Positions 1 to 13,500 of a DNA stretch of 64,000 bases are shown here, piece by piece (positions within the stretch are counted from its first letter, which is position 1; the number at the start of each line of letters is the position of its first letter). Both the position numbers and the translations under genes were made by a program. The notes beneath the pieces are model-generated. The model had not been told where the DNA came from, did not search any database, and saw nothing but the letters and a program-made list of their open reading frames with translations. The DNA comes from Drosophila pseudoobscura (Eukaryota > Arthropoda > Insecta > Diptera > Drosophilidae): contig NC_046683.1 in assembly GCF_009870125.1 (NCBI RefSeq), forward strand, positions 5,704,001 through 5,768,000, written 5' to 3'.

Positions 1-3000
1 TACAAAAAAAGAAATGCCGGCCGGCAAGCTAAACAATTTGAATTTTTTGTTCGAATGAATGAATGAATGAGGCCTGTGCTTGAGTGCACTGTAAAGTACA
101 GTACCCACCGCTGTTAGCTATCTGAGAGAGAGAGAGAAAAAGCATTACTAACACGAAAGAAGGCCTACAAAAAGGAGAGGCAAAATGCGTGAGGGCCAGA
201 GGGTAATTTCTATTCGATTTTTAAGGGCCGAAGTTGTAGATACTCTTGTTTATCGATTTTTACTGACTATCGATAGACAGTTGCCGATTAGTGCTCTCTC
301 TCTCTCTCTCTGGGACAGATTGATTTGTTGCTTGATTCCGGGAGGAGTGGGAAAGGCAAAGCTTTCACTTTTCATGAGATACATATGGTGTTTGTGTGTG
401 TGTGTGTAGAAAGGGCATCCAAAAAGTGTGTTGTTTACGTTTTGCAAAAGATTTGAATCAGTTACAGGCTTTTGGATTTCCTTTTGCCATTTGTCAGAGA
501 GGTCGCTACTACTACAGATAAGCATCGCCCGTGTATGCCCCCCCGTTCTCCACTGCCCCACCGCTCCTCCGCCTGTACTTGAGCTTCACGCGTTTTAACA
601 ATTGAATTTCTAATAGGCTTACCAACAGTCCACTCCAGTCCAGTCCCCCCGTCTCTTTGCTTTTTTCGGTGGCATCGAAAAACATTTAAATTTAATGGCA
701 GTTGCTTGTACGCTTTATGGGACGATGGGGCTATTTTAACTGCTTTTCTGTGTGTAACATTCCACAGAAAAATGGTTTGGAAGCACAAAGGCCCGAAAAG
801 AGAGCCATTAAATATACCCTTCAGGAACACAACGGTATTGTGGGTTATATATTTTCGATCATAAAAGGGATTAAGGTTAAGGGAAAATCTGTTGAGTATA
901 TCATGGAACTATCTTTGGTAATGCTATTCCTATTCCTATTCCATAATGATCATATTCCTTGATGATCTACGACTGTCAGAGGAAGTCTCTCGTTAAGATT
1001 TATTTTTCTAATAATTCAGCAGAGCCATCTAATGACTCGAAAGGGTATCTAAAAGCATTCCTTTCCATTCATGTTTATTTTGTTTTTTTTTGCGTGTATT
1101 TTTGTGGTTTTTTTAAGTGTAAAGTGAGACCATTAAAGGTCTCTACACACACGCACAAAGTCTATCTGAAAACAAAAATGTAATTAAGAGTCTGTTTGTC
1201 TCATCTGTGGCTCTCTCTTCTCCCCCGCCGTCTCCCTATCGCATGTTAATTGAATTAAATTTTAATTTGTTAAACGAATTAAGAGTCTTGGTATGACGTC
1301 TGTCTAGATGGTATGAGGAGGGGTTACCTCTTCAGCCCAACAGGTCAAAGCTCTCTCGTGTTTTCCTTCTTTTTTTTTGTTGCCTTATCTTTTGGAGGGG
1401 CGAAAACCGACTTTTTTGGGATGGAGAATGTAATGGGGTGGGGTGGGGTGTGGGGAATGGGATACTTGTGTTTGTCGGGATGTTTGCTCTCTTTTTATCG
1501 GAGAACGGAATCGTGAAACGCGTGGAACCTGACCAAATACCCAAACAACACACAATGACAAATGCTATTCGAAATGATTCAGATACCGATGATGGATGAG
1601 TGGACAGGAATGGAGTGGAAAGGTGGATGATGTAAGCGATTGAGAGTTCTATAGAAAAGGTGAACAAAATGTAACTAGTTTTCTGCTGGCGTGTGGGTTG
1701 TATCTGTTTTTTGACACCAAGCGAAGCAAATGTGCGGGGAAAAAATTGAAATAATGATCTCCGCGCTCCAAAACTTCTCTGCAATAAACTACCTTTCACT
1801 CGAAAGCACTCATGGACCGCACGCAATGCAGTTGCACTAAATATTAACTCACTAACTACTGAGCTTGAATTGTACCTCTCTCACTTCCACTCAAAAAGCA
1901 TGCCAATAGCCATTAACGGTTCCATTTAGTTCCCTACTGCCACTCACAACACTCCTTTTTGTCCCACTTCCACTCAAGAAGCCTCGCTCCAGCAGCTCGT
2001 AGTGCTGTCTCTTCCACTCATTGATCGTAGCACTAACGGTTCCACTCTACTGCCACTCACAACACTCCTTTTCCTCCCACTTCCACTCAAGAAGCCTCGT
2101 TCCAGCAGCTCGTAGTGCTGTCTCTTCCACTCATTAATCGTAGCACTAACGGTTCCATTTAGCTGCCTACTTCCACTCAAGAGCCGCAGAGCCGCTCTTT
2201 ACTCTCGTACTCTCTGTTTCGTGTCCACTGATTTACGCCTCCCCCCACTCCCATGGCTGTTACTACTCATCTCTCGCTCTTTCTTTAGGAGTACATGCAT
2301 GGAGATTGCATTCGATTAACAGTTAAGCCAGACATCAAAAGCAGCAACAGCAAGCTCTTCTTTCATCTTCTTCTTTTGCTTTGCATTGCACTCGTAGGCA
2401 CGCACAATTTTGCCTTAGATTGCGTGTTGTCTTTCCCACCGCCGCCCCGTAGTTTACGCATTTTACGCATTTTAAATGCGAACATTGCGTAAGTGGTCGC
2501 GCGTCTTCTGCTGCTGCTGCTGCTACTGGATTGGGAAGGTGGATGGGTAGGTGGGGAAAAAGGGCCTAGGGGTAGGCGGGTACGCATACGCTTAACACAC
2601 ATTCTGCTCGCATTTTCTATACAAACACACAAAATGAAATTAAATTGTAAAGAGTGCTCCCCGAAGTGTGGCACCCAAGTGGAAGGAAGGGAAGGGGCCC
2701 GGAATTGGAATGCGTGCCAAATGTAAATTGAAATGCCAGTTAGTAATAGTTTCCGTTGCTCGTGGGAGCTCTGCTCTGCGAAGCAGTGCTGGCTGTGGGG
2801 GGAGAGGGGAACAGTCGCGGTCATTGCTTTTAGCACCGAGGCGTTAATTGCCGCCCCAAGTACGCTCGAGGCAAACAAAACCAGCGACTACCTTTTTTTT
2901 CCAATGCCCATAGATACGAAATTGGTATAAATTTGCTTTGGTAATTTATCGGGCGACTGCAACTGGAACGACAGCTCGCTGATGAAAGAAAGACCACCGC

Positions 3001-3070
3001 TTAGAAACTGATACACCATAATAGCCATCTTGCTCACACTCTTTCGGTTTTCCCTTCTCTTGTTTTGCAG
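1..3070 (+). other. fzr: fzr intron (upstream coding exons off the left edge)
   Basis: The first fzr coding exon present starts at 3071 right after a pyrimidine-rich TTTTGCAG acceptor. The N-terminal part of the protein (C-box region, about 125 residues by comparison with the fly protein) cannot be found upstream in any plus frame, so this stretch is best read as intron, with the 5' exons before the window. It holds CT/GA runs, a GT run near 395 and a 113 bp tandem repeat at 1936-2161. ORFs here have no family resemblance and look like chance frames. Confidence 0.7.
1936..2161. repeat. Two-copy 113 bp tandem repeat in fzr intron
   Basis: The block beginning ACTGCCACTCACAACACTCC at 1936 recurs at 2049 with few mismatches, giving a 113 bp period. 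Partial copies flank it on both sides, sharing CACTAACGGTTCCATTTAG and CTTCCACTCAAGA. A 68-codon minus-strand frame runs through it only because the unit lacks stops there. Confidence 0.85.
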
Positions 3071-4196
3071 GATTACAATGGCGAATGCCCATACTCGTTG
3101 TCGCCGGTGAGCGCCAAGAGCCAGAAGCTACTGCGTTCGCCCCGGAAGGCCACACGCAAGATCTCTCGCATTCCATTCAAGGTGCTGGACGCACCGGAGC
3201 TGCAGGATGATTTCTATTTGAATCTGGTCGATTGGTCCTCGCAGAATGTCCTTGCCGTGGGCCTGGGCAGCTGTGTCTATCTATGGAGTGCCTGCACCAG
3301 TCAGGTGAGTCCTTAAAACCAACCTCCAAGAGGAATCCCCACTAATGTTCTTGTGTTTCTTTCGTTAGGTGACACGCCTGTGTGATCTCAGTCCGGACTC
3401 AAACACCGTGACCTCGGTGTCGTGGAACGAGCGGGGTAATACAGTCGCCGTGGGCACCCATCATGGCTATGTGACCGTTTGGGACGTGGCCGCCAATAAG
3501 CAGATCAACAAACTCAATGGCCATTCGGCCCGCGTGGGCGCTTTGGCCTGGAACAGTGACATCCTGTCGAGTGGATCGCGCGACCGTTGGATCATCCAGC
3601 GCGACACGCGCACACCACAACTCCAGTCCGAACGCCGCCTGGCCGGCCACCGTCAAGAGGTGTGCGGCCTCAAGTGGTCGCCCGATAACCAGTACCTGGC
3701 CAGCGGCGGCAACGACAATCGCCTGTATGTGTGGAACCAGCACTCGGTGAGTCCCGTGCAATCGTACACGGAGCACATGGCCGCTGTGAAGGCCATTGCC
3801 TGGTCGCCGCACCATCACGGACTGCTGGCCAGCGGCGGCGGGACGGCAGATCGTTGCATTCGATTCTGGAACACGCTGACCGGCCAGCCCATGCAGTGCG
3901 TGGACACTGGGTCGCAGGTGTGCAATCTGGCCTGGTCCAAGCACTCCTCGGAGCTGGTCTCCACGCACGGCTACTCCCAGAACCAGATACTGGTGTGGAA
4001 GTACCCATCGCTGACGCAGGTGGCCAAATTGACTGGTCATTCGTACCGTGTGCTCTATCTGGCGCTCAGTCCCGATGGCGAGGCCATTGTCACGGGCGCC
4101 GGCGATGAAACGCTGCGCTTCTGGAACGTGTTCAGCAAGGCGCGCAGCCAGAAGGAGAACAAGTCTGTCCTTAACTTGTTTGCAAACATCAGATAG
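3071..4196 (+). CDS. fzr: Fizzy-related (Cdh1), APC/C activator, 3' coding exons (5' partial)
   Basis: Fzr/Cdh1 is the WD40 substrate adaptor and activator of the anaphase-promoting complex. It drives mitotic cyclin destruction in G1 and entry into endocycles. Two exons are present: 3071-3304 (78 codons, phase 0, ends CACCAGTCAG before gtgagt) and 3369-4196 (ends in TAG). Together they give 353 residues, matching about residue 126 to the end of the 478-residue fly protein as I remember it. The first exon carries the conserved stretch ending IPFKVLDAPELQDDF that leads into the beta-propeller. Blades follow with repeated VxVWD, LxVWN and IRFWN ends. The chain finishes in the Ile-Arg tail (ANIR) that binds APC/C. 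The start codon and C-box lie outside the window. Near identity to the remembered fly sequence makes the call firm. Confidence 0.97.
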
Positions 4197-5300
4197 ATTC
4201 TACACGACACCAAACGGCACCGCACCACACCGCACCACACCGCAACACACCACACACCACACCAAACCACACACCACACACCACTTATACAGACACATAC
4301 ACCATTCGCCAACATGTTGTGTGGGGGCTTGTTGGCCATGTTGGGGGACCAGCACACTGCCACGAAGACTGAGAGAGGCGCCAAAGGCAACCAAAACAAA
4401 AACGAAACCAACAAAAACCACACCAAGCAACAGAACTAGCAGCCAATCAATCAATCAATAAATCAAATCAAGCAGCAACTAAAGCAAGGAAGCAACCAAG
4501 CCGACGATAAGCAAGCAATGAAATCGAGTAGAGATTTACCAAAATTTTATGTTAACATTATTGTAAAGTGTTCATTTAGTTATCTGGATTTCTGTTATAC
4601 GAGAGAGAGCAGGAGATATGGCATCTTGTGTGGTACAGTCAGTGCATCTCCAGACAGATGACCAGTCTCTCAATCGTTGATTTGCTTATCCGCTAAAAAA
4701 GTCCTTTTGTTCAATTCATCATCTATCTGGCCGCCACAATAAACCAAATTATCCAACAAGCAGCAGTGGAAACAGCAACAGTAACAATAAAAGAGAACTA
4801 ACACCAATCAATAGCTTATAGTCTATAGTCCTTAGTTTAAGAGTCTCTGTATAGAAATGGTCTAACATTTAGCAACATTTATAAGAACAATTAGAGGGCA
4901 ATCGATGAGAACTCCCAAGGCAAAACAAGAACAGAACTGAAACCGAACCAAGTCTAAGCCTAAATTTTGGTTTGTAATTCGTAAAAAAAACAAAGCAAAC
5001 CTGTATCTATACGCGATAACTTTAGAATTTTTGTTGGCTCTCCTATTTTTTTTTGCTTAATTGGGTAAAAACTATTCTTAAGACATTGGATACAACTATA
5101 TATGTACATATATATATGTAGATATATATACATTATTATTTTTTTTTTGCATAGCCGTCTAAGACATAATTCCCCGCAATAGCATACTATTCGCCGTATG
5201 CATTTGCTTTTTTCTAGAACACCCTCACAACAAAACAAAACACACACACATTTATACACTATGTATATTAAATAAACTTATACAATTTTAAAATGTGCCC
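4197..5300 (+). other. fzr: fzr 3'UTR with polyadenylation signals
   Basis: The A-rich, C-rich stretch after the fzr stop opens with a CACCA-type microsatellite (about 4215-4285). AATAAA signals lie at 4786-4791 and 5271-5276. No ORF here looks coding. The exact cleavage site cannot be fixed from sequence; the signal at 5271 would give a 3'UTR of about 1.1 kb. Confidence 0.6.
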
Positions 5301-8300
5301 CAATGTGAAAAAAGGCCTTTGATTTCTGTAAATATCAGCACGAAACGGTTCATAAACTGAAACTTTTCCATGATCTAGAGGCCGTGTATTTTCTTTATTC
5401 CCAGCTCAATAAATGCATACAATTTTTATATATTATGCGCCCCCAAACCCCCAACATTTTGTGGTTCTTAATCGATGGAGGGATAATATCCTAGCTGATC
5501 GATTGCTATACATATGACAGGCAGTTTTTTTTTTTGTGCATTTCCTGGTACATTTAACTGAGGATTTGAAATAATTAATGTTACGAGATTCAGTGGCCTA
5601 ATTGTAGGGAATTGAACAGAAAAGTAGATGTGTGCAACACCCAGAAGGAATCGTTTGCGCTCACATAAAGTATCAATAAAAAAGTCGACATAGCCATGCC
5701 TGCCTGTCCGTCCGTCTGTAGCGGCGAGCTTTTGTCAGATATAAGCTCTATTCGCGCGCCAAACGGTTATCGAAACGGTTACGTTTTAGCCGTGACTTTA
5801 ACCGCATGTGACAAAAGCTGGGATCATAAGCTTTCGATTGACCGTGAAATCCATATTGAGTCTTGAGCTTTCATTAAGCAACGGGTTGAGTGGAAGCTTT
5901 CGATTGGCTTTGCAATTCTTTGGCTTTGTTTGGGCCGCTTTTGGACGCTGCGCTTCATCTTCGATTTTGCACCTTGTGCCTGCGGGCGTGCGTGTCCAGG
6001 GGCGTAGCCCAAGGGCATCCAAGAGGAGCACTACTCCACAGAGAGAGAGAGAGAGGTAGCGTTATGAGGGTGCGAAAGAATATTTGGATATTTTTGCATA
6101 TCCTTCTGGCTACGCCCATGGCATGTTCCCAGTGCAGCAGCTTCCGTCGGCTTTCGGTGGCGGCGGCGTCAAGCTTCTAGTCCGTCTGCCTGCTGCTGCC
6201 CCCGCCGTTGCCATTGCCGTTGCCTTTGCTGCTGCGGCGGATCTTGTTTTTGTAAATTTGTTTCTTAGCCGCTGCTGCTGCTGTCGCCGTCGTCGTCGTC
6301 GGCGGCGGCGGCGGCTGCTTTTCAATTTGTATTTTTCTCTTTTTCTCTTATTTTATTTTTTTTTTGGCCAAGTCCAAGTTTAACATGGCCCGACGCGCCA
6401 GAATCAAGTTCAGTTGCGCCGCAAACGCGTCGCGGAAATGTTTTGCTCCGAGCATCGTCGTCACCTCTAACGCGTCCTCCTCCTTCCCGTAGACCCTGCT
6501 GCCGTCCTGCCTGTGGCAGCTCTCTCCAGAAAAAGGAAGACCAAATTTCCAATCCATAAAAAATCGAACAAAACCCTTCAAAAGCAAGAGCCCATTTGGT
6601 TACAGTTGTTTTTTGTTTTTGAACCGTATCAGGTAAATTGAATCGGTCGAAACGGTTAAAAAGGATATTCATACCCTTTTTATTCTATTGTTTTGTTTTG
6701 TGTTTCCTGTTGTTTTTTCCTGTGTTGTGAAGTGCAGACACGTGTCCTTCTCGTTGGTGGTGATGGTGTTGGTGCCTTTTGAAGGTCATTTACGCACGAA
6801 GGCCACGGCGAGGGTGTGTGGGCCTGGACTGGGGGTGGGGCCAGAGCAGGCTAACAGTCAGGAGGGTGACGGTGAGGGTGAGGGTGAGGGTGGGGTGGCT
6901 GTGTGTTGTGGGCCAAATGTCAATAGGTGAAGGCAACCAGTCGGCCTTGTGATTAAAGAGTGAAAAGAGTAAAAGGCGGAAAAGCGTAAATTGTGGGGAA
7001 AAAACCGTTAAACGGAACAAACGTGAGAGAGCGAGAGAGACAGAGAGAGAGAGAGAGGATTAAAAAGCCGAGAGAGTCCCTGGGGAAGTCTTTTTTTCAT
7101 AGAATAATACTCTCTATTTCTGAAGGATAAAAACATTAAAAGGAACAATTTTAAACAAAAGAGATTTTTAAGAGATTTTTAAAGATTCAGAAATTCTGAA
7201 TTATTCTTAAATAAAACTTAATTATTTGTATAAAGATGTTGAAATTATCAATGAAAAAACTTTTGAAAGGAATGATTTAATTCTTGGGAGGCACATTTCT
7301 TATGGAGCCTAAAGACCTGATCGAAGAAATGAAAAGTTGATAGTTTTCCTTAGGAAAATTATAGATGATAATTGCACAAAAAAAGGGTATATGGGATTAC
7401 TCTCTGTTTCTGTTTCTTTTTGAATTTGGTTTGGTTCTTCTTTGATTCTTTGAAACAGCTTCCAAAGAAAGTAGAATGAGAAAAGGATCTCTAATACAAA
7501 CGTTATCGTATGGAATGGAAAAGGAACTTTAGAGGGAAATACAGCAAAATACAAGATAAATAAGTAATTGATTGATTGTGATTGAATCAGCTTGATCGAT
7601 ATTATCGAAAGGGTTTTTACGTAACTAATTGAATGTGATTGAGATACTACTGATAGAAAATTACATGCATCTGTAGATCTATAGATGGGTGTTATGACAG
7701 CAGCTGGAACATCATCTTTTGGATACAAAAGCCCCACCCCAACCGCACCCCAAGTCCCAACAGAACCTCTGGCATTTGCATGGCAAACACCTCTCCATTT
7801 TTGAGTCGCGGTATTGTGGACACTAGACTCTAGCCTGGGCGATGTGGCCAAATATTTGTGAGGCCGATCGGCCAGATACCGAGATTCCCCCGCCCCTGCA
7901 CCCATGGGCGCTTTTCGCACATTCATCTTTGACAAGACATTACCTCGACAAGCTGCGAAATTGACTCAGTGATTAGCACACATTGGTAGAATGAACTGAT
8001 AGTCTTTGGTGGGGCTTGGTGGGGGACTTGCGGAGGTCATTTACCCTCGTGCTAGGCCGGTGGATGTACTGTATGTACAGTGTTTTGGTTCTAGACCCCC
8101 TTCGACGATCCGTTGGCCAATTGCGAAAGTAAACACCTTTGTTCTTGGCTCACTTCCGATTGGCTTTACCCCCCAGCTATCACATAGTTTCCCCTGCCAC
8201 TGCCACACTGCCGTGCCACACTGCCGTGCCACCCCCATCCACCGCATAGGCCGTGTGAGATTGGGTTTCCTCTATTGCAAGGCAATTAGCGCCTGGGGGT

Positions 8301-10616
8301 CGCTTTCAGTTTCAGTTTCCGATCGAGACTGTGCATATCTTTTGTCTCTGTTCGTATGGAGCGACCTTCGGCGAAGGCGTTCAATGACCGCCACTGTCCA
8401 TCCAATCCAATCGAGTCCGATCCGATACGATCCGATCCGTGTATCCGTACCCGATCCACCCATCGTGCGATCGTACCACCGCTTGATGGATGGCCCGTTT
8501 TCGTTCCATCTGGTTCCCGGTACAAAGCGAGGTGTTTGTCTGTTTGCCTGTGTGTCTATTGATATGCCATAAATCGATCGACTTTATGATCCCGACCTAA
8601 ATACAGATCCTAGAAAGTTTGTGTCTGCTTCTGCAGCTGCTGCTGATCTTAAACTTGACCCCAATATCAGAAAATGGACAAGGACAGGTTCCTTCTGGGC
8701 CAGGTCAGAGTCGAGCACGTCGGAAGGTTGTCGTCTCCGGTTGCTCCGGCAATTACAGAGATGGCTATCTGTGTGGGGCTGTGGTAGCGTCCATCGTCCA
8801 GCAATTACCACGTACCGCAGCAGACAGTACGCACACACACACACACACATGTCTCGCCGTGTGCTCTTGCCGGGGCGGGCATGGGGGCATTGGGGCATTG
8901 GGGATTCGGGGGGATTACGAGTTTTTATTGTTGTTACATGGCAACACGCTCACTCAGAATCAGTTGGCGGCTGCAACAATAACCACAATAACAACAGCGT
9001 GACATTCAAAATGCAAACAGACTTTTGTGCTGCTGCCTGAAACCAGTTTCGGATGCGTTAAGAGTGAAGGGCTCCCAGTGCTGCAGACTGTTACCCGTAC
9101 AGGAGACACTCACTCACACAGCTGCATTGATTGATGATGCATGGATCGGAGACACGCCTGTCCCCCCTCCCCCCTCCGGGCGGACTAGTTGAGGGAAGAT
9201 ACATATTTCCGCCTAGGGCTAGGTCCAGAAGCACCAGCAGTGTGGAGTGGGAGCCAAAGTTCATTCGTTTTTCTGGCAGGCATAAACCAAGGTACAGGCA
9301 CATTCCCCGAGGTTTAATGGCCCCCAAAAACAAACACACACACACACACACACGCACTACCATCGGGTGTTTGAGTCTGATCTGATGTTGATCTCTTTCT
9401 GCTGAGTGACAGTTTTGGGGGGCGCCAATAAAACAAGAGTTATATAGTGTCTGAGCATACACGAAAGATCTATAAACGGCTCAAGTACTCCGCCAGCAGG
9501 AGGAGGGGTGGTGCAGACAGGCAGAGAGGCATCCAGCGGTCATTGTACGCACACACACACACAAACAAATCAGCGTCGAAGCCCAGTACACTTACAGGCA
9601 TGCAGAGCCAGCGATCGATCTTGATTCGCTTTTGAGCTTTTTTTTGGATACCCTTTCAAGGCGGGCTGTGAAGGAAACAAAAGGAAGATGTACAATAGGG
9701 AGTATATACAATAGGGAATTCATGAAGAACGTGTGCTCTTCTTAGCTTAAAAAAAGTGATACAAATGGTCACAATTTTTTTGTATCAATGATTTTCAAAG
9801 GGTATCAAATTCTTCGGCTTCTATAGCCAGGCTTCATTTTCTGTTTTCGTTTTCTTTCGCACTCTTTGCGAGAGGGAGAGGGAGCAGCTGCGATGGCTGC
9901 ACAGGGGGCCCCATGGCTTATTATGCCATGAAATTAAAAAGCAAAAGCAAAAGCATTGACATTGAAAATTATGCGAACGGTAATGGTGACGACGCCAGCA
10001 AACGGCGACGTAGTTGGAGATCGCTCAGAAGATAAGCCAATGCCGTAAAAGAAGGAGAAGAGAAGCAAAGGCAGAGGCAGGGGCAGCGGCAGCAAAAGAG
10101 ATGCCTCACTCTTTGGTGATTGCAAATTGATTAGGTCAGCTGTTAAGCATGGTTAATTCGTTATGTTTACTGGTAGAACCGATTGGCAATCAAAGATCTA
10201 ATAATAGATTATAGATTTACATATAATACATTGTTGTCACTTGTCAGTGCGATAATTAATGCGAAATTGGGATTGATCGTTATGTATTGTCTCTTTTACT
10301 TCATTGAGAGCGGTGGTGGGTTGAGTGACAGGCTCAAGGCATTCTGCTCTCTCTGCTGCGGTGCCACCTGCACTCACAATTCACTCAAGCTCTGTTTTAC
10401 TTTTCTGGCCGTTGTGTTTGTTGTTGGTGAGAGAGCGCCGTTCAGAGAGGATGGTAAGAGACAACAAGTGCTGTCATCGAACGCACATGTGTGTGTGGAA
10501 AAAGTCCTGGTGAGTGGGAGTGAGAGGCAAATGAATAGATGAATGCGAGTGAAAAGAATGTTAATAAGAACCGGACAAGATTTAATGTCAGAGAGCAGTC
10601 CTGCAATCACACCACA

Positions 10617-10647
<31 letters not shown>

Positions 10648-11508
10648 ACCGTATTCTTGCTCCACTTGCTTTTACAGCTCACCCAAACAATGGCCGCAGA
10701 GTTTACTAGCTCGCACGCACAATGCACACGGCTCATTCTCACGCTCCCCCCACAGGTGCATTTACAAATGTACATGTGTATGTATGTATGTACACAGTGA
10801 GGACAGCTGGCTCACTCACTCTCACTCTTACTCTCGCGGTCATTCTCAGGCCCGCACTGAGCAAACAATAAACAATTGGGCAAACAACATAAATAATACT
10901 TATAATAAGCGGCTACAAACTGTCATCATTAATTATTTTCTCACTTTAAACCTGAGCGGAACGTGATGGGTAAAATAGTACATACATACATACACAGTTC
11001 CTTGGCCTGGCTATAGAAGTAACCAAATAATAAAGTTAAGGTGTGGTGGCATGGAGTAGAATCCAACTCTTATAGTGAACCGATCCCCGGTTTGGTGAGC
11101 GGCTCGCGTCATCTACTTTGACTAATTAACAAGAGATGGACAGACCTAGCCGGTTCTGGCCTTCACCTTTTCGAGTTGGCCAAAAGCAGAGAAGAGAAGA
11201 AGCACAAGAATTGGTAACAAGCTGACGCCTCCACCTTCAACTGACCCACAAAAGCGGCGGCCAGCGGCCAGCGGCAAGCGACAGCGTTTATACATAAATA
11301 CTAACCGCACTCAAGCGTCTTCCTGACGCCTGAAAGAGCGGGCTTTTGGGGTAGGTCGCTCGTCCGAGGTTTTCGCGCTCTCTCCCTCTGCCCACCCTCC
11401 CCCCCCCATGACGCTCTACTGATCGGCTGTTCGTTCTCTCGCTCCCTGCCCGCAACACACCACGCAGTATTACCGTTCATTATAATCCATCGTCTTTTGT
11501 GATACCCT
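5301..11508. other. Intergenic DNA between fzr and the phospholipase gene
   Basis: I see no convincing gene in these 6.2 kb. Contents are microsatellites (GA around 7025-7058, CA around 8831-8848 and 9338-9352, CT at 10621-10647, CATA around 10979), CTG/CGG-rich runs at 6190-6315 and a G-quadruplex motif at 6876-6895. A word AAAGGGTATCAAA..CTTCGG at 9797 recurs at 11678. Long frames at 7309-7935 (minus) and 8006-8572 (plus) have unpatterned composition and no splice-compatible neighbours. A GC-rich part near 11250-11450 could hold the upstream promoter of the phospholipase gene. Confidence 0.5.
6876..6895 (+). other. G-quadruplex-forming motif
   Basis: Four G runs (6876-6878, 6882-6884, 6888-6890, 6892-6895) are separated by loops of one to three bases, in a GAGGGT repeat. 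This fits the usual G3+N1-7 rule. Confidence 0.7.
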
Positions 11509-11705
11509 GATAGAGGGTATTATGTTTTTTGGACAGATGTTAGCAGTAACACATATGTATGTATGTACTTTCTGCTATAGGGAAACTTTTGTTGGAATTG
11601 GATGAAATAATTGAAAATGCCTCCACGGATAAACAGCCGTTTCGGATGTAAGGATATGTAGGAACGATGGCTACCAGAAAGGGTATCAAAATCTTCGGTT
11701 GCCGA
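11509..11705. mobile_element. Short dispersed-repeat relic
   Basis: The block opens GATACCCTGATAGAGGGTATTATG and closes with a copy of the word AAAGGGTATCAAAATCTTCGG seen also at 9797. The head resembles the ATACCCT..AGAGGGTAT ends common in interspersed repeats of Drosophila genomes. No coding capacity is evident. The family is not assigned. Confidence 0.35.
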
Positions 11706-12119
11706 ACTTCCGCAGACTTCCTTCTCTTCTTGTTTTGCAAATTGTTTTCGTCGTTTGGACGTTTTTGTGGCGGTTTTTTTCACATTTGTTTTGTGTTGCC
11801 TTTTGTTTTGATCGTCGCTTTACAGTGGCTCAATAGTTTGCGAGAAGGGGCTCGCAGGGCCAGGGTGGATGGCGATGCGGCATTCGAATGGAGCTGGCGA
11901 CAGTGTGCCGTCGGGGGATTCTGTGAGTGGCCGGCCAGAGGTCAGACCATATCTATGGGCCATAGAAATGCAAAATCACAAGTTGCGGGCGATCATCATT
12001 CAGCTGCTAATGATTGGCCCACATACCATTGTCGGTCCAACAGCTCGTCCAAGCACATCACTCACTCCACCTCTCTGTCTGCTCCTTTCGTCCTTTTTTC
12101 TTTTATAGCCGGCAGGACG

Positions 12120-13187
12120 ATGAAGGAGGCTCTGCCGTTGGCGGTGCTGCTGCTGTGGCTAGGCGCGACGCTGCCGCCTAGCTCCGGATCGGCTGTGCTC
12201 ATCTCGGACATGACCATGACTGTGATGGTGGAGCTCTCGTCCCGGCATCCCTTCTGCAAGATGCACAGAGATCGGTGAGTCACTCATTGAAACACATGTC
12301 CTCCGATCTTCCATTTCCCGTGGTGAATCTCTTCCAGCGGCGACATTCAACGGATGCTGCTGCAGTCGGATCCACGACGCATCCGGCAGGTGCCGCGCGA
12401 GTCGGTAATGGAGCTGGAGGAGGTGTGCCGGCATCAGGGCTCCTATGGTCATGAGTTCCGCGGCGGCCTGGGCTTCATCTATCCGGGGACCAAATGGTGT
12501 GGCCCCGGGACAGCGGCCACCAGCTACGACGATCTGGGCGCCCATACGCGGGAGGATAGATGCTGTCGCGAGCACGACATGTGCCCAGATGTCCTGAACG
12601 TGGGCGAGTGCAGGCGGGGATTGTGCAACCGGGGTACCTTCACCCGCTCTCACTGTGACTGCGACGCGAGATTCCGGCGCTGCCTGCAGGCGGCCAACAC
12701 GGAGACGGCCAATACTTTGGGGGCGATCTTCTACAATGTGGTGCAGGTGACGTGCTTCCAGGAGCGCAGTCCCTGCTCGGCGCACCAGAGGTTCGAGGAT
12801 TTCTATTACCGCACCAATCAGTGCCCGGCCGAGTTCCGGCAGGCGGACCTTTATGTTCCACCGCACGGGGACAATCTGATAGCCAAGATCCTGGCCCATC
12901 CAGTGCAGCAAAGTCGTTCTCTGGCCGCCGCCGCACCGGCCCTGGCCCCGGCCAAGCTCACGGCCCGCCGCTTTGGCGTTAAGCTTGCCAGCGTCGGCCT
13001 GGCGGCAGTCAACATTATCCGTGAGGTGGTCCAGCGGCCGCGTCTTCTTTGGGAGAGCCTGCATGCGCCCGTCAGCCGGGAGCTGCCACCGCGGTTCGGG
13101 GGATCGCCGCCAGGCGGCTACTACTACGAGCGGCCAGGGCCAGGGTCGTCATATGGCTATGGTAGCTACGGCTCTCGTTGGAGCTGA
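12120..13187 (+). CDS. Secreted group III (bee-venom-type) phospholipase A2
   Basis: Calcium-dependent sn-2 ester hydrolase of glycerophospholipids, expected to be secreted. Exons are 12120-12274 and 12338-13187 (334 residues). The ATG exon itself follows a TTTTATAG acceptor ending at 12108, so a non-coding first exon lies upstream. Residues 1-24 form a Leu-rich signal peptide. The Ca-binding loop reads YPGTKWCGPG (about 100-109) and the active site reads CCREHDMCPD with the His-Asp pair at 131-132, both diagnostic of group III enzymes. The Cys pattern continues through HCDCDARFRRC. Beyond the catalytic core is an Ala/Pro-rich and Gly/Tyr-rich tail of about 110 residues absent from the bee enzyme. 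AATAAA lies at 13403. Drosophila has several such genes; from position this is probably the orthologue of CG3009 (memory, not verified). Confidence 0.93.
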
Positions 13188-13500
13188 TGGTGGGAGCCGA
13201 GAGAGCTCAGAAGACTGTTCCCGTGTAGTATTAGTAGTCATAAGTAGTAGTCACTGCCAGTAGAGCCAGTCCACTTAGCCATATGCATGTGTGATTCGAT
13301 TCCTGTTCCTGTTCCTGCTCCTGTTCCTGTTCCCGTTCCCCATTTCGATTCCCCCTCACGCTCGGCATATCCATTAGCTAGTTGACCACCTTCACTTCCT
13401 CCAATAAACTCGCTGAGAACTATTATCCATAACTATTGCTCTCCCTTCCCTTCTGTATGTCTCTCTCCCGACGCTTTGCCACCTGCCCTTTTCCCCACAG

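Noticed and set aside
2363-2878. 171-codon minus-strand frame in the fzr intron
   Set aside because: Ser run from a CTG microsatellite and no homology visible.
7309-7935. 208-codon minus-strand frame
   Set aside because: Composition is random and half of it is AT-rich with no motif; no promoter or poly(A) context.
8006-8572. 188-codon plus-strand frame in the fzr-phospholipase gap
   Set aside because: Driven by GATCCGATC and CACTGCCGTGCCAC simple words; no domain, no splice context, and similar open frames exist on the other strand.
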